A DNA stretch of 64,000 nt from Streptomyces sp. TLI_105 (GCF_900105415.1 NZ_FNSM01000001.1:3758501-3822500), one strand, 5' to 3'; counted from the stretch's first letter, positions 43,381-52,370 are shown. A program made the numbers and translations. The notes: generated from the letters alone by a model not told the origin.

Positions 43381-43558
43381 GGGGGCATCGCCCCGGCGGC
43401 CGCACCCCGCACGGGCGGGGTGGGGGCACCGCCCCGCAAGGTGCGGCGCGCGCGGGTCGGGCGCGTGGGCGCGGGCCGTGCAAGGCGCGGCCACCGCCCC
43501 CGCACTCGTCCGCTTCGCGACAATCCGCGACGGACCGATCCTCGTTACGCTGGCACGC

Positions 43559-44044
43559 ATGACTTCCATGGCCCCCACCCGCACCGAGCCCGACCTCTCC
43601 TACCTCCTCGACCACACCAGTCACGTCCTGCGGACGCGGATGGCGGCCGCGCTCGGGGAGATCGGGCTCACCGCGCGGATGCACTGCGTGCTGGTGCACG
43701 CACTGGAGGAGGAGCGGACGCAGGCGCAGCTCGCCGAGATCGGGGACATGGACAAGACCACGATGGTGGTGACCGTGGACGCCCTGGAGAAGGCCGGGCT
43801 CGCCGAGCGCAGGCCGTCGACCACCGACCGCCGGGCGCGGATCATCGCCGTCACCGAGGCGGGGGCCGAGGTCGCGCGGCAGAGCCAGGAGATCGTCGAC
43901 GGCGTCCACGAGAGCGCCCTCTCCTCCCTCCCCGGCGACGAGCGCGAGGCGCTGGTGCGCGCCCTCGGCCGGCTGGCCGCCGGGCATCTGGAGACGCCCG
44001 TCGAGAGTCCCAGGCCCGCCCGCCGGGCCCGCCAGCGAGCATGA
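43559..44044 (+). CDS. MarR-family repressor
   Basis: A 161-aa winged-helix regulator. The DNA-binding part spans about 35-100 (QAQLAEIGDMDKTTMVVTVDALEKAGL and the wing STTDRRARIIAVT). MarR proteins repress exporters and release DNA on binding aromatic ligands. It lies 89 bp upstream of an MFS drug exporter in the same direction, with an inverted repeat in the gap. The ATG at 43559 is the best start; no strong ribosome site is visible. Confidence 0.88.
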   Translation: MTSMAPTRTEPDLSYLLDHTSHVLRTRMAAALGEIGLTARMHCVLVHALEEERTQAQLAEIGDMDKTTMVVTVDALEKAGLAERRPSTTDRRARIIAVTEAGAEVARQSQEIVDGVHESALSSLPGDEREALVRALGRLAAGHLETPVESPRPARRARQRA

Positions 44045-44067
44045 GGCCCAAACTCCTCCCGTAAAAA

Positions 44068-44087
44068 ATAGTCTGCAACAAAACTAT
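44068..44087. promoter_or_regulatory. ATAGT-N10-ACTAT inverted repeat
   Basis: An AT-rich inverted repeat between the MarR stop and the MFS start, within otherwise GC-rich DNA. The size and place fit a MarR operator for the exporter gene. Confidence 0.5.
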
Positions 44088-44133
44088 CTGCTAGCGTCTC
44101 TCCTGTCGCCCCCGTCGAACAGGAGAGATCCCC

Positions 44134-45579
44134 ATGCCCACCGCGCCTTCCAGCCCCCGCCTCGCCCTCGGCGTCCTCGCCACCGGCATGCTGATGACGG
44201 TCCTCGACGGCAGCATCGTCACCGTCGCCATGCCCGCCATCCAGGGTGACCTCGGCTTCACCCCCGTCGGCCTCAGCTGGGTCGTCAACGCCTACCTGAT
44301 CGCCTTCGGCTCGCTCCTCCTCCTCGCCGGCCGGCTCGGCGACCTCGTCGGCCGCAAGCGGATGTTCCTCGCGGGCACCGGCGTCTTCACCGCCGCCTCG
44401 GTCCTCGCCGGCGTCGCCGCCTCCCCCGCCGTCCTCATCGCCGCCCGCTTCCTCCAGGGCGTCGGCAGCGCGACGGCCTCCGCCGTGGGGCTCGGCATCC
44501 TCGTCACCCTCTTCACCGAACCCCGCGAACGCGCCCGCGCCATCGCCGTGTTCAGCTTCACCGGCGCCGCCGGCGCCTCCCTCGGCCAGGTCCTCGGCGG
44601 CGTCCTCACCGACGCCCTCGCCTGGAACTGGATCTTCTTCATCAACCTGCCCATCGGCGCCGCCACCGTCCTCGTCGCCCTCCGCGCCCTCCCCGCCGAC
44701 CGCAGCCTCGGACTGAAGGCGGGCGCCGACGTCACCGGGGCACTGCTGGTGACCGCCGGACTCATGGCCGGGATCTACGCCGTCGTCAAGATCGAGGACT
44801 ACGGGGCCGGTTCGGCACACACCCTCGGCTTCGGGGCCCTCGCCCTCGCCCTCCTGGCCGGCTTCCTGCTCCGTCAGGCGAAGGCCGCGAATCCCCTCAT
44901 GCCGCTGCGGATCCTCCGCTCCCGCAGCGTCGCCGGCGCGAACGCCGTCCAGATGCTGATGGTCGCCGCGCTCTTCTCCTTCCAGGTCCTCGTCGCCCTC
45001 TACCTGCAGAAGGTCCTCGGGTACGGGGCCGCCGAGACCGGCCTCGCGATGCTGCCCGCCGCGCTCGTCATCGGCGCCGTCTCGCTCGGCGTCTCGGCGC
45101 CCCTCATCGCCCGCTTCGGCGAGCGGAACGTCCTGCTCACCGGCCTCGTCCTGCTCGTCGGCGTCCTCGGTCTGCTGGCCCGCGTCCCCGTCCACGCCTC
45201 GTATGCCACCGACCTGCTCCCCGTGATGCTGCTCGCCGCCGGCTTCGGCCTCGCGCTCCCCTCCCTCACCGCGCTCGCCATGTCCGGCGCGCGGGAGGAG
45301 GACGCCGGCCTGGCCTCCGGCGTCTTCAACACCACCCAGCAGATCGGCATGGCCCTCGGCGTCGCGGTCCTCTCCACCCTCGCCGCCGCCCGCACCGAGT
45401 CCCTCACGGCCGCCGGCAGTCCCGAGCCCGAGGCGCTGACGGGCGGCTACCACCTCGCCTTCGGCGTCGGCGCCGGTCTCCTCCTCCTCGCCCTGGCCGT
45501 CGCCCTCACCGTCCTGCGCCCGACCGCCGCCGCCGGGAAGCCCCGGCAGAAGACCGAGCGGATGACGATGGCGGCATGA
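44134..45579 (+). CDS. DHA2-type (EmrB/QacA) MFS drug exporter
   Basis: A 481-aa transporter with 14 predicted helices. It has the N-terminal LDGSIVTVAMPAIQ motif (about 22-35) and the loop 2-3 signature GRLGDLVGRKRMFL (about 67-80), typical of proton-driven drug export. The upstream MarR gene is the likely regulator. Strong AGGAG site. Its TGA overlaps the ATG of a truncated regulator remnant (ATGA). Confidence 0.92.
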   Translation: MPTAPSSPRLALGVLATGMLMTVLDGSIVTVAMPAIQGDLGFTPVGLSWVVNAYLIAFGSLLLLAGRLGDLVGRKRMFLAGTGVFTAASVLAGVAASPAVLIAARFLQGVGSATASAVGLGILVTLFTEPRERARAIAVFSFTGAAGASLGQVLGGVLTDALAWNWIFFINLPIGAATVLVALRALPADRSLGLKAGADVTGALLVTAGLMAGIYAVVKIEDYGAGSAHTLGFGALALALLAGFLLRQAKAANPLMPLRILRSRSVAGANAVQMLMVAALFSFQVLVALYLQKVLGYGAAETGLAMLPAALVIGAVSLGVSAPLIARFGERNVLLTGLVLLVGVLGLLARVPVHASYATDLLPVMLLAAGFGLALPSLTALAMSGAREEDAGLASGVFNTTQQIGMALGVAVLSTLAAARTESLTAAGSPEPEALTGGYHLAFGVGAGLLLLALAVALTVLRPTAAAGKPRQKTERMTMAA

Positions 45580-45731
45580 GAGCCGACCGACTCGTCGCCG
45601 CACTGTTCTTCCTCCAGACGCGGCAGCGGGTCACCGCCGCCGAACTCACCGAGCTGTACGGGGAGTCGGCGCCAGGAACTCCGGCAGCTCCGCCTCGTGC
45701 ACCAGCGCGAGGCGCGACACCGCCCGGGTGA
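45576..45731 (+). pseudogene. Truncated WYL/DeoR-type regulator remnant
   Basis: An ATG overlapping the MFS stop opens a frame whose first about 32 residues (MRADRLVAALFFLQTRQRVT then AAELTELYGES) match the start of WYL-domain HTH regulators. After that the frame turns to unrelated Pro/Ala-rich sequence and stops at 45731. The break lies about where the antisense helR-like gene ends (45646). The remaining HTH and the whole WYL domain are missing, so it is almost surely a relic of a deletion or rearrangement. Confidence 0.75.
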
Positions 45732-47631
45732 GCACCACGTACAGCCGGTTCAGGCCGCGCGCCTCGGCGGCCACGATCGCGGCCGGTTCGACGACCACCA
45801 CGTGGTCGAACTCCAGGCCCTTGACGAGGGTCGCGGGCAGCACGGTCACCCGTTCCCCGCACCCCCTCACCTCTTCGGCCACCGCGTCGACGAGGTGGTC
45901 GGCCGTGACGACCCCCACCGAGCCCTCCTCCGCGAGCGCGGCCCGCACGGCCTCGCGGGCCCCGGCGGCCAGGTCCGCCGTCCGGTGGACCGTCACCTCG
46001 CCGTCCCCGCGCACCGAACGCCCGGCGGGCACGTCGGCGCCGAGCCTCGGCAGGAGCCGGTTGGCGAGGTCGACGATCGCCGCCGGCACCCGGTAGCCGA
46101 GGGTCAGCGGCACGACCGGCGTCCCCGGCTTGCCCAGGTGCGCCAGCTGCTCGTCCCAGTCGCGGGCCGCCCACGGGGTGGTGCCCTGCGCGAGGTCCCC
46201 GAGGACGGTGAGCGAGCCGAACTCGGTGCGGCGGGCGATGGCCCGGCACTGCATGGGCGAGAGGTCCTGGGCCTCGTCGACGACGACGTGCCCGTAGCTC
46301 TCGGGGCGTTCGATCAGGCCGGCGAGCTCGTCGAGGAGGACGAGGTCGGCGGCGGTCCAGCGCGCCGAGCGGTACGAGCGGGGCGGGCGCGACCAGCGGA
46401 TCGCGGCGAGCTCGTCCTCGGTGAGAGCGGGATCGGCCGGATCGGTCAGGACCTCCGCGAGGACCTCCTCCGGTGTCGTCCTCGGCCAGCACCGGTCGAG
46501 GAACGCCGTCACCGCCCGCGCCCGCTCGATCCGCCGCGCCCAGGCCGCGCCCATGGGTCCCGAGCGGCGTTCGGCCCGGAGCTGGAGGGCCCGGACGACG
46601 CGGGCCCGGACCCGTTCGCGGCCGGTCGCGTAGGGCGGGGCCTCCGCCCGTACCGCCGAGACGATCGCGGCGAGCTCCGCCGCCCGGAGCCGCCAGTGGT
46701 ACGAGCCGTCGGGGACGGTCAGGTCCTCCGCCGGGGCCGGGTCGACCCTGCCGTACAGCGCGCGGTGCAGCAGCTCCGCCATGCGGGCGTCGTGCTTGAC
46801 CCGGGCCGCCGCCTCGTCGTCCTCGGCCCGGACCGGGTGGCGGGCGATCTCGTCGTCGAGGGTGGCCTGCCGGATCCCGGTCTCGCCGAGCGAGGGCAGC
46901 ACTTCGGCGATGTAGGAGAGGAAGGCCCGGTGGGGGCCGAGGACGAGGAGGCCGGAGCGGCGGATCCGCTGCGGGTGCGTGTAGAGGAGGTACGCGGCCC
47001 GGTGCAGGCCCACGGCGGTCTTGCCGGTGCCGGGGGCGCCCTGCACGCACAGGGAGGCGGCCGGCTCGGAGCGTACGAGGTCGTCCTGTTCGGGCTGGAT
47101 GGTGGCGGCGATGTCCCGCATGGGGCCGACCCGGGGGCGCTCGATCTCCCCGGCGAGAAGGGCGCTGACCGTCCCCGTCCCGCCGTCCGTGAGGCGTTCG
47201 TCCTCCAGGGCGGTCAGGTCCTCGGTCGCGCCCGCGCTGTTCGGGGCCCAGCCGAAGCGGCGGCGGCGCAGGACGCCCTGCGGGTCGTGCGCGCCGGCCT
47301 GGTAGTAGGCGCGGGAGACGGGCGCGCGCCAGTCGACGACGAGCGGCGGGGAGGCGGGGTGCTCGGCGATCCGGCGGCGGCCGATGTGGTGGACCTGGCC
47401 GTCCTCGCGGTCTAGGCGGCCGAAGAACAGCGGTCCGGGCGGCTGTTCGCCCATCTCCTTGGCGCGGCTGCGCAGGTGGTAGCCGAGCGCCTCGGCGTCG
47501 GCACCGGAGGCGGCGACGTCCTCGCCGGTGACGACCTGCTCGGCCACGTCCTCGGTCATGCGGATCAGGGCGGCGCGGCAGGCGTCGTGGTGGGAGCGTT
47601 CACGGGCGAGCTCAAGGTCCAGTGACGTCAT
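45646..47631 (-). CDS. helR: HelR/HelD-like RNA polymerase recycling ATPase
   Basis: A 661-aa UvrD/SF1-type ATPase. Coiled-coil N-terminal arm (about 1-60), Walker A GAPGTGKTAVGLH at 198-210, Walker B VVVDEAQDLSPMQ, and C-terminal helicase motifs (VLPATLVKGLEFDHVVV, LYVVLTRAVSRL). Actinobacterial HelR/HelD binds RNA polymerase, displaces stalled complexes and rifamycin, and can give rifampicin tolerance. Which of the two subtypes this is cannot be settled by eye. A 19-bp palindrome lies directly upstream. Its 3' end overlaps the WYL remnant on the other strand. Confidence 0.85.
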   Translation of the reverse strand: MTSLDLELARERSHHDACRAALIRMTEDVAEQVVTGEDVAASGADAEALGYHLRSRAKEMGEQPPGPLFFGRLDREDGQVHHIGRRRIAEHPASPPLVVDWRAPVSRAYYQAGAHDPQGVLRRRRFGWAPNSAGATEDLTALEDERLTDGGTGTVSALLAGEIERPRVGPMRDIAATIQPEQDDLVRSEPAASLCVQGAPGTGKTAVGLHRAAYLLYTHPQRIRRSGLLVLGPHRAFLSYIAEVLPSLGETGIRQATLDDEIARHPVRAEDDEAAARVKHDARMAELLHRALYGRVDPAPAEDLTVPDGSYHWRLRAAELAAIVSAVRAEAPPYATGRERVRARVVRALQLRAERRSGPMGAAWARRIERARAVTAFLDRCWPRTTPEEVLAEVLTDPADPALTEDELAAIRWSRPPRSYRSARWTAADLVLLDELAGLIERPESYGHVVVDEAQDLSPMQCRAIARRTEFGSLTVLGDLAQGTTPWAARDWDEQLAHLGKPGTPVVPLTLGYRVPAAIVDLANRLLPRLGADVPAGRSVRGDGEVTVHRTADLAAGAREAVRAALAEEGSVGVVTADHLVDAVAEEVRGCGERVTVLPATLVKGLEFDHVVVVEPAAIVAAEARGLNRLYVVLTRAVSRLALVHEAELPEFLAPTPRTAR

Positions 47632-47650
47632 TCCGTCAAGACTAACGGAA

Positions 47651-47669
47651 AACGTTACCGGGTTACGTT
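47651..47669. promoter_or_regulatory. 19-bp palindrome AACGTTACCGGGTTACGTT
   Basis: The sequence is palindromic apart from its centre and one symmetrical mismatch. It lies in the 87-bp gap between the TetR stop and the helR-like start, 20 bp upstream of the latter, so it should overlap the helR promoter. The size fits a TetR operator, and the neighbouring TetR is the obvious candidate. Confidence 0.65.
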
Positions 47670-47718
47670 TTTTACTCAGGAACGGGATGTGGCCAGTACG
47701 GCCGCCCCTCCGCAGCGC

Positions 47719-48351
47719 TCAGTACGGCAACCCCTCCCGCAGCGACCGGAACGCCACCTCCGCCGCCGCCACCGCGTCCCCCGCCACCGTGTCCATCGCC
47801 TCGCCGGCCGTCAGCCGCGCCACGTTCTCGTTCGCCAGGACCCGCAGCACGGCCACGATCTGCCCGGCCGCGAGCCGCGCCGACAGCGGGTCGCCGCCGA
47901 GCGCCCGCGCGAGGACCTCCTCCGACCGCTGCTGGTAGCCGTGGATCCCGACGAGCAGGGCCGGCGTCCCGTACAGGAGCCGGTGGTACGCCAGGACCGC
48001 CGGTACGTCACAGAGCCCGGTGACCGGATCGCGCCGCTCCAGCCCGTCCAGCAGGTGCTCGTACAACGCGTCGAGCGGCGCCGCGCCACGGGCCCGCCCG
48101 GCCTCCACCACGCGCGCGGACTCGTCCTCGTGGTCGGCGAACCGGTGCAGGACCAGGTCCTCCTTGGCGGGGAAGTACCGGAAGAGGGTCGGCTTCGAGA
48201 CCTCGGCGGCGGCGGCCACCTCCGCGACGGACACCGCGTCGAAACCCTTCTCCAGGAAGAGCGCGATGGCCGCGTCCGACAGGGCCTGCCGGGTCCGCGC
48301 CTTCTTCCGCTCGCGAAGACCGGCCGGGCTGGTCACACCGTCCTCCGCCAC
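47719..48351 (-). CDS. TetR-family regulator
   Basis: A 210-aa regulator with an N-terminal HTH (about 15-65, ALSDAAIALFLEKGFDAVSVAEVAAAAEVSKPTLFRYF in part) and a helical ligand domain. It reads toward the helR-like gene, 87 bp away, with a palindrome in the gap. The GTG at 48351 is used; a GTG six codons later is possible. The ligand is unknown. Confidence 0.88.
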   Translation of the reverse strand: MAEDGVTSPAGLRERKKARTRQALSDAAIALFLEKGFDAVSVAEVAAAAEVSKPTLFRYFPAKEDLVLHRFADHEDESARVVEAGRARGAAPLDALYEHLLDGLERRDPVTGLCDVPAVLAYHRLLYGTPALLVGIHGYQQRSEEVLARALGGDPLSARLAAGQIVAVLRVLANENVARLTAGEAMDTVAGDAVAAAEVAFRSLREGLPY

Positions 48352-48406
48352 CAGGCGCCTCCTTCGTAGGCCGCCATCCTAGGGCGCCCGCCCGAGGGCC
48401 CCGGCC

Positions 48407-49651
48407 TCAGAAGACGTCGGGCGAGAAGGGCCGCAGCGGGGTGCGGAACAGGAGGTCGGCGCGGGCGGCCGCGCCGGGCGTCAGCTCCTCCACGCGCCCG
48501 AGCCGGGACAGCCGTACGGCCGACTCGTCACCGAACGCGAGCGTGGCCACCTCGGCGACGTCGAGGGCGAGATCGGCCGCCCCGGTCGTACGGACACAGG
48601 CCGCGCCCGTCGGGGAGGCGTCGAGCCGGAAGCGGCCGCCGGCGAGCCCGTCGGCGTCCCGCACCTCCAGGACCAGGCTTTCCTCCACCGGATACGTCCG
48701 GCCCTCCAGGACCCGGACCACGTCCAGGACCCGGACCCACAGCATGTCCACGTACGTCAGCATCCTGGCCGCGCGCGGGTCGGGCAGCAGCAGCGGCAGC
48801 GGGTCGTCGGGCGCCCGGTAGCCGGAGCGGACCGTGGCGATCCAGTCGATCGAGCAGAGGTAGTGCCACAGGGCGCGCTCGGCTGCCGGGGTGACGGCTA
48901 TGAGGTCCCGCACGGTCGCCGTGTTCAGCGGGCGCTTCGCGTCGTCCCACTTGTCGTCGGCGCTGTACGCGACGTACCCCTCGACCTCACCGGACGCCGA
49001 CCGGTACATCGCGTAGTACGGCTCCCGCCACGGGTGGCTCTGGTGGCCGAGGCCGGTGCCCTGCTCCCAGCCGCGCTTGTCGCGGTTCGTGACCCCGGCG
49101 CGGACACCGGCCAGCCGGCGGTGCACCTCGGGGCCCACCTTGCGGATCTCGTCACCGTCCGTCAGATCGATCCGGCCGCCGTCCTCCGGGCGACCCGAAC
49201 GGCGCGGGTCGAGACCGGCCCGGTTCACGTCGACGCTCCACTCGGCGGTCCAGCTCGCCGGACCGAAACCGAACCGCCCGTAGATCGGGTACTCGGCGGC
49301 GATCAGCGTCGCGATCGCGTCGCCCCGCTCCTTCGCGGCGGCGAGGTCCGCCGCCATCATCCGGCTGAGCAGCCCGCGCCTGCGGTGCGTCGGCGAGACC
49401 GTGACCTGGGTGATCGCGTCGGCGGTGAGACTGCCGCCGCCGACCGTGCTGACCTCCTGCCGGAAGGACCGGAAGGTGGCCACGATCCGGTCCCGGTCGA
49501 AGGCTCCGAGCGTCCGCGCCAGATCCGCGTGGGCCAGCCGGTCCGCGACCTCCTCGTCGGAGACGACCGGGGTCCTGAGGAAGCCGGTGCGCAGCGCCCG
49601 CTGCCAGTCGTGGAACTCGGACTCCGTCACCACGCGCACGTCGACAGTCAT
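48407..49651 (-). CDS. Eis-like GNAT acetyltransferase
   Basis: A 414-aa Eis-type acetyltransferase: an N-terminal GNAT domain with the acetyl-CoA loop RRRGLLSRM (about 91-99), a second GNAT-like fold, and a C-terminal SCP2-like domain ending in Phe, whose carboxylate serves as catalytic base in this family. Eis acetylates aminoglycosides and other amines at several positions. The chromosomal role in Streptomyces is unknown. Start ATG 49651. Confidence 0.88.
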   Translation of the reverse strand: MTVDVRVVTESEFHDWQRALRTGFLRTPVVSDEEVADRLAHADLARTLGAFDRDRIVATFRSFRQEVSTVGGGSLTADAITQVTVSPTHRRRGLLSRMMAADLAAAKERGDAIATLIAAEYPIYGRFGFGPASWTAEWSVDVNRAGLDPRRSGRPEDGGRIDLTDGDEIRKVGPEVHRRLAGVRAGVTNRDKRGWEQGTGLGHQSHPWREPYYAMYRSASGEVEGYVAYSADDKWDDAKRPLNTATVRDLIAVTPAAERALWHYLCSIDWIATVRSGYRAPDDPLPLLLPDPRAARMLTYVDMLWVRVLDVVRVLEGRTYPVEESLVLEVRDADGLAGGRFRLDASPTGAACVRTTGAADLALDVAEVATLAFGDESAVRLSRLGRVEELTPGAAARADLLFRTPLRPFSPDVF

Positions 49652-49705
49652 CCCCCGACCCTACGCACGGCGCGGCCGGCCCCGCACCCGACTTTCCCGG
49701 CCCGG

Positions 49706-50320
49706 TCAGGCCAGCAGGTCGTCGACCTGGGCCTCGCCCTCCCGGTAGCGGCGGGCGATCTCCGCGCTGCAGTCGTCGGCGGTCCGCTGGAGGTGCTGTC
49801 GGCGCCGCGAGACCTGCTGCTCGTACCCCGCGAGCCTGCCCATCGCCGCGTGCAGCTCGTCGTCCGTCCGGGCCGTCAGGTCCGACAGCTCGACCTCCGA
49901 CAGCATCTCGGTCGCGAGCCTCCGGTACTCCTCGCCGCGCGGGGTCGACAGCGTCACGTGCCGCGCCGAGCTGCGGTGCCGCGAGGGCACGTCGGCGAGG
50001 ATCTCGGAGAGCCGGTCGAGGACCGGGGCCTCCGGATCGGTCCGCCGTGCCAGCTCGGCCCGCAGGATGTCGATCCGGCCCTGGAGCATCCGGCGCACAT
50101 AGCTCAGGTCGGCCTCGTCGCTCTGCGCGTCCCGGCGCAGCGCCCGCAGCTCGGGCAGCCGCAGGGCACCGAGGTCGGGCGGCGTCCGGTCCGCCGGATC
50201 GGCGTTCCGCTGCACGGGTGGGCGCGTCATGGGTCCTCCGCCCGGTCCTCCGCCCCGGGCTCCGGAGCGGATCAGCGGTACGGGGCCGGACGGCGTCGGC
50301 CCGGTGCCAGGTGCACTCAT
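49706..50320 (-). CDS. rsiG: RsiG, c-di-GMP-dependent anti-sigma factor of WhiG
   Basis: A 204-aa protein with a Pro/Gly-rich N-terminus (1-50) and two long antiparallel helices. Both carry the RsiG c-di-GMP signature E-x3-S-x2-R-x3-Q-x3-D: first E69, S73, R76, Q80, D84; second E167, S171, R174, Q178, D182. In S. venezuelae RsiG with c-di-GMP bound sequesters the sporulation sigma factor WhiG. All ten residues are intact, so it should sense c-di-GMP. The ATG at 50320 has GAGGGG upstream; a Met at 50230 is a shorter choice. Confidence 0.92.
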   Translation of the reverse strand: MSAPGTGPTPSGPVPLIRSGARGGGPGGGPMTRPPVQRNADPADRTPPDLGALRLPELRALRRDAQSDEADLSYVRRMLQGRIDILRAELARRTDPEAPVLDRLSEILADVPSRHRSSARHVTLSTPRGEEYRRLATEMLSEVELSDLTARTDDELHAAMGRLAGYEQQVSRRRQHLQRTADDCSAEIARRYREGEAQVDDLLA

Positions 50321-50460
50321 GAGAATCGTCCCCTCGACCGGTGCGGTCGGCCGCACCGCCTCCCACGCATGGTGCCACCCTGCACGCCCGCGTGCAGGCG
50401 CTCTGCACCCGTTCGGCCCCTCGTCCTTCGGCCCGCGGAACGCTCGGTAGGTTGGTGCGC

Positions 50461-50886
50461 ATGCGAGCAGTGGTGCAGAGGGTCGACGGCGCGAGCGTCG
50501 TCGTCGCAGGGGAGACCGTCGGAGAGATCACCGGCGAAGGGCTGTGCGTCCTGGTCGGGGTGACCCACGACGACACCCCGGAGAAGGCCGCCCAATTGGC
50601 CAGAAAGCTCTGGTCCGTCCGGGTGCTGAACGACGAGAAGTCGTGCTCCGACGTGAACGCGCCGCTGCTCGTCGTCTCCCAGTTCACCCTCTACGGAGAC
50701 GCCCGGAAGGGCCGCCGCCCCACCTGGAACGCCGCGGCCCCCGGCCCGGTCGCCGAACCCCTCGTCGACGAGGTGGTCGCCCAGCTCCGCAACCTGGGCG
50801 CCCACGTGGAGACGGGCCGCTTCGGAGCGAAGATGCGCGTCTCCCTCACGAACGACGGCCCGTTCACGGTGCTTCTGGAGGTCTAG
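50461..50886 (+). CDS. dtd: D-aminoacyl-tRNA deacylase
   Basis: A 141-aa Dtd that cleaves D-amino acids (and glycine misattached to tRNA-Ala) from tRNA. The active-site motifs SQFTLYGD (about 78-85) and the NDGPFT C-terminal motif (near 131-136) are present. Full length; the ATG at 50461 follows GGTAGG at a distance. Convergent with the ygfZ-like gene. Confidence 0.95.
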   Translation: MRAVVQRVDGASVVVAGETVGEITGEGLCVLVGVTHDDTPEKAAQLARKLWSVRVLNDEKSCSDVNAPLLVVSQFTLYGDARKGRRPTWNAAAPGPVAEPLVDEVVAQLRNLGAHVETGRFGAKMRVSLTNDGPFTVLLEV

Positions 50887-50913
50887 GGCCGGCCGTACGG
50901 CTCGGCGGAGCGA

Positions 50914-51879
50914 CTACGGCTCGACGACCGTCTCCTGCGCGGCGGCCGTCGTCCCGGCGATCAGCGGAGCGTCCACCGGCACGTTCCGCTTGACCAGGGC
51001 GAGGGCGATCGGCCCGAGCTCGTGGTGGCGGACGGCGGTCGTCACGAAACCGAGCTGTCGGCCCTCCTCGCCGTCGGACGCGAGCCGGAGCGGGGTCCCG
51101 TGGGCGGGCAGCAGGACCTCGCTGCCGTCCAGGTGCAGGAAGACCAGGCGGCGCGGCGGCTTCCCCAGGTTCTGCACCCGGGCGACGGTCTCCTGCCCCC
51201 GGTAGCAGCCCTTCTGGAGGTGGACGGCGCTGCCGATGAGGCCGACCTCGTGCGGGATGGTCCGGTGGTCGGTCTCGAAGCCGAGCCGCGGCCGGTGCGC
51301 CTCGACCCGCAGCGCCTCGTACGCGAGGATCCCGGCGGCCGGCCCGTGCGAGGCCGCGAAGGACTCCAGGTCGGCGCGGGGCAGGAACAGATCGCGGCCG
51401 TGCGGGGTCTCCCGTACGACGACGCCCTCGGGCACCTCGGCGATGGAGCCGGCCGGGAGGTGGACGACGGCGAGGTCCTCCGTGCGGTCGGCGACCTCCA
51501 CCCGGTAGAAGAACTTCATCGACTCCAGGTACGCGACGAGCTCCTCGCGCGTCCCCGGCTCGACGTGCGCCCACACCGTCTCGCCGTCGTCGACGAGGTA
51601 CAGGGCGTGCTCGATGTGCCCGTTCGCGGAGAGGATCAGCGCCTCGGTCGCCTGCCCGGGCGGCAGCTCGGTCATGTGCTGGGTGACGAGCAGGTGCAGC
51701 CAGCTCAGCCGGTCGTCGCCGGAGACGGCGACGACTCCCCGGTGCGAGAGGTCGACGAAGCCGTTGCCTTCGGCGAGGGCGCGCTGCTCGCGGAACAGGT
51801 CGCCGTAGTGCGCGGCGACGCCTTCGTCGCGGCCTTCGGCGGGGACGGCGCCGGGCAGGGACAACAGAGGGCTCTTCAT
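50914..51879 (-). CDS. YgfZ/GcvT-like folate-binding protein
   Basis: A 321-aa CAF17/YgfZ-family protein with the conserved KGCYRGQE motif (near 226-233), whose Cys is typical. YgfZ uses tetrahydrofolate to help maintain Fe-S enzymes such as MiaB, and related proteins are aminomethyltransferase-like. It lies 10 bp after nur in the same direction, possibly in one operon. Full length. Confidence 0.9.
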   Translation of the reverse strand: MKSPLLSLPGAVPAEGRDEGVAAHYGDLFREQRALAEGNGFVDLSHRGVVAVSGDDRLSWLHLLVTQHMTELPPGQATEALILSANGHIEHALYLVDDGETVWAHVEPGTREELVAYLESMKFFYRVEVADRTEDLAVVHLPAGSIAEVPEGVVVRETPHGRDLFLPRADLESFAASHGPAAGILAYEALRVEAHRPRLGFETDHRTIPHEVGLIGSAVHLQKGCYRGQETVARVQNLGKPPRRLVFLHLDGSEVLLPAHGTPLRLASDGEEGRQLGFVTTAVRHHELGPIALALVKRNVPVDAPLIAGTTAAAQETVVEP

Positions 51880-51889
51880 ACAGAAGAGC

Positions 51890-52324
51890 CTACGACTCGG
51901 CGGCAGCGTCCTTGTTCGAACAGTCCCGGCACCGGCCGAAGATCGCGAAGTGCTTCATGTCCGTCTCGAACCCGAAGGTCTCGCGGAGCTTCCCGGTGAA
52001 CTCGGCGGCCACCTCGACGTCCGCCTCGATCACCCCGGAGCAGTCCCGGCAGACCAGGTGCAGATGGTGGTGCCGGTCGGCGAGGTGGTACGTCGGGGCG
52101 CCGTGCCCCAGATGCGCGTGACTGACCAGACCCAGCTCCTCCAGGAGCTCCAGGGTCCGGTACACGGTGGAGATGTTCACCCCGGAGGCCGTCCTGCGGA
52201 CCTCGCCGAGGATGTCGTCCGGGGTCGCGTGCTCCAGCCTGTCCACGGCTTCCAGGACAAGCTGGCGCTGCGGCGTCAGCCGGTAGCCGCGCTGCCGCAG
52301 GTCGCTCTTCCAGTCGGTGCTCAC
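51890..52324 (-). CDS. nur: Nickel-responsive Fur-family repressor Nur
   Basis: A 144-aa Fur-family regulator. Winged helix at about 1-80 (RGYRLTPQRQLVLEAV, GVNISTVYRTLELLEELG), then the metal-rich HLADRHHHLHLVCRDC segment, whose ADRHHHLH matches the Ni and M-site of Streptomyces Nur. It closely follows remembered S. coelicolor Nur (SCO4180), which represses Fe-SOD and nickel import with Ni bound. The GTG at 52324 starts the expected STDWKSDLRQRG N-terminus. Confidence 0.93.
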   Translation of the reverse strand: MSTDWKSDLRQRGYRLTPQRQLVLEAVDRLEHATPDDILGEVRRTASGVNISTVYRTLELLEELGLVSHAHLGHGAPTYHLADRHHHLHLVCRDCSGVIEADVEVAAEFTGKLRETFGFETDMKHFAIFGRCRDCSNKDAAAES

Positions 52325-52370
52325 CACGCCCCCCAGTGTACGGAGGGCGCGGCGCGCCACCCGGTGTCGT

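Noticed and set aside
43621..45603. 660-aa open frame antisense to the MarR and MFS genes
   Set aside because: It is low-complexity Gly/Glu/Ala/Asp-rich sequence caused by third-position GC on the opposite strand. The plus strand holds clear MarR and MFS families.
47632..47718. Rifamycin-associated element before the helR-like gene
   Set aside because: I did not see a clear match to the motif as I remember it; only the 19-bp palindrome is evident.
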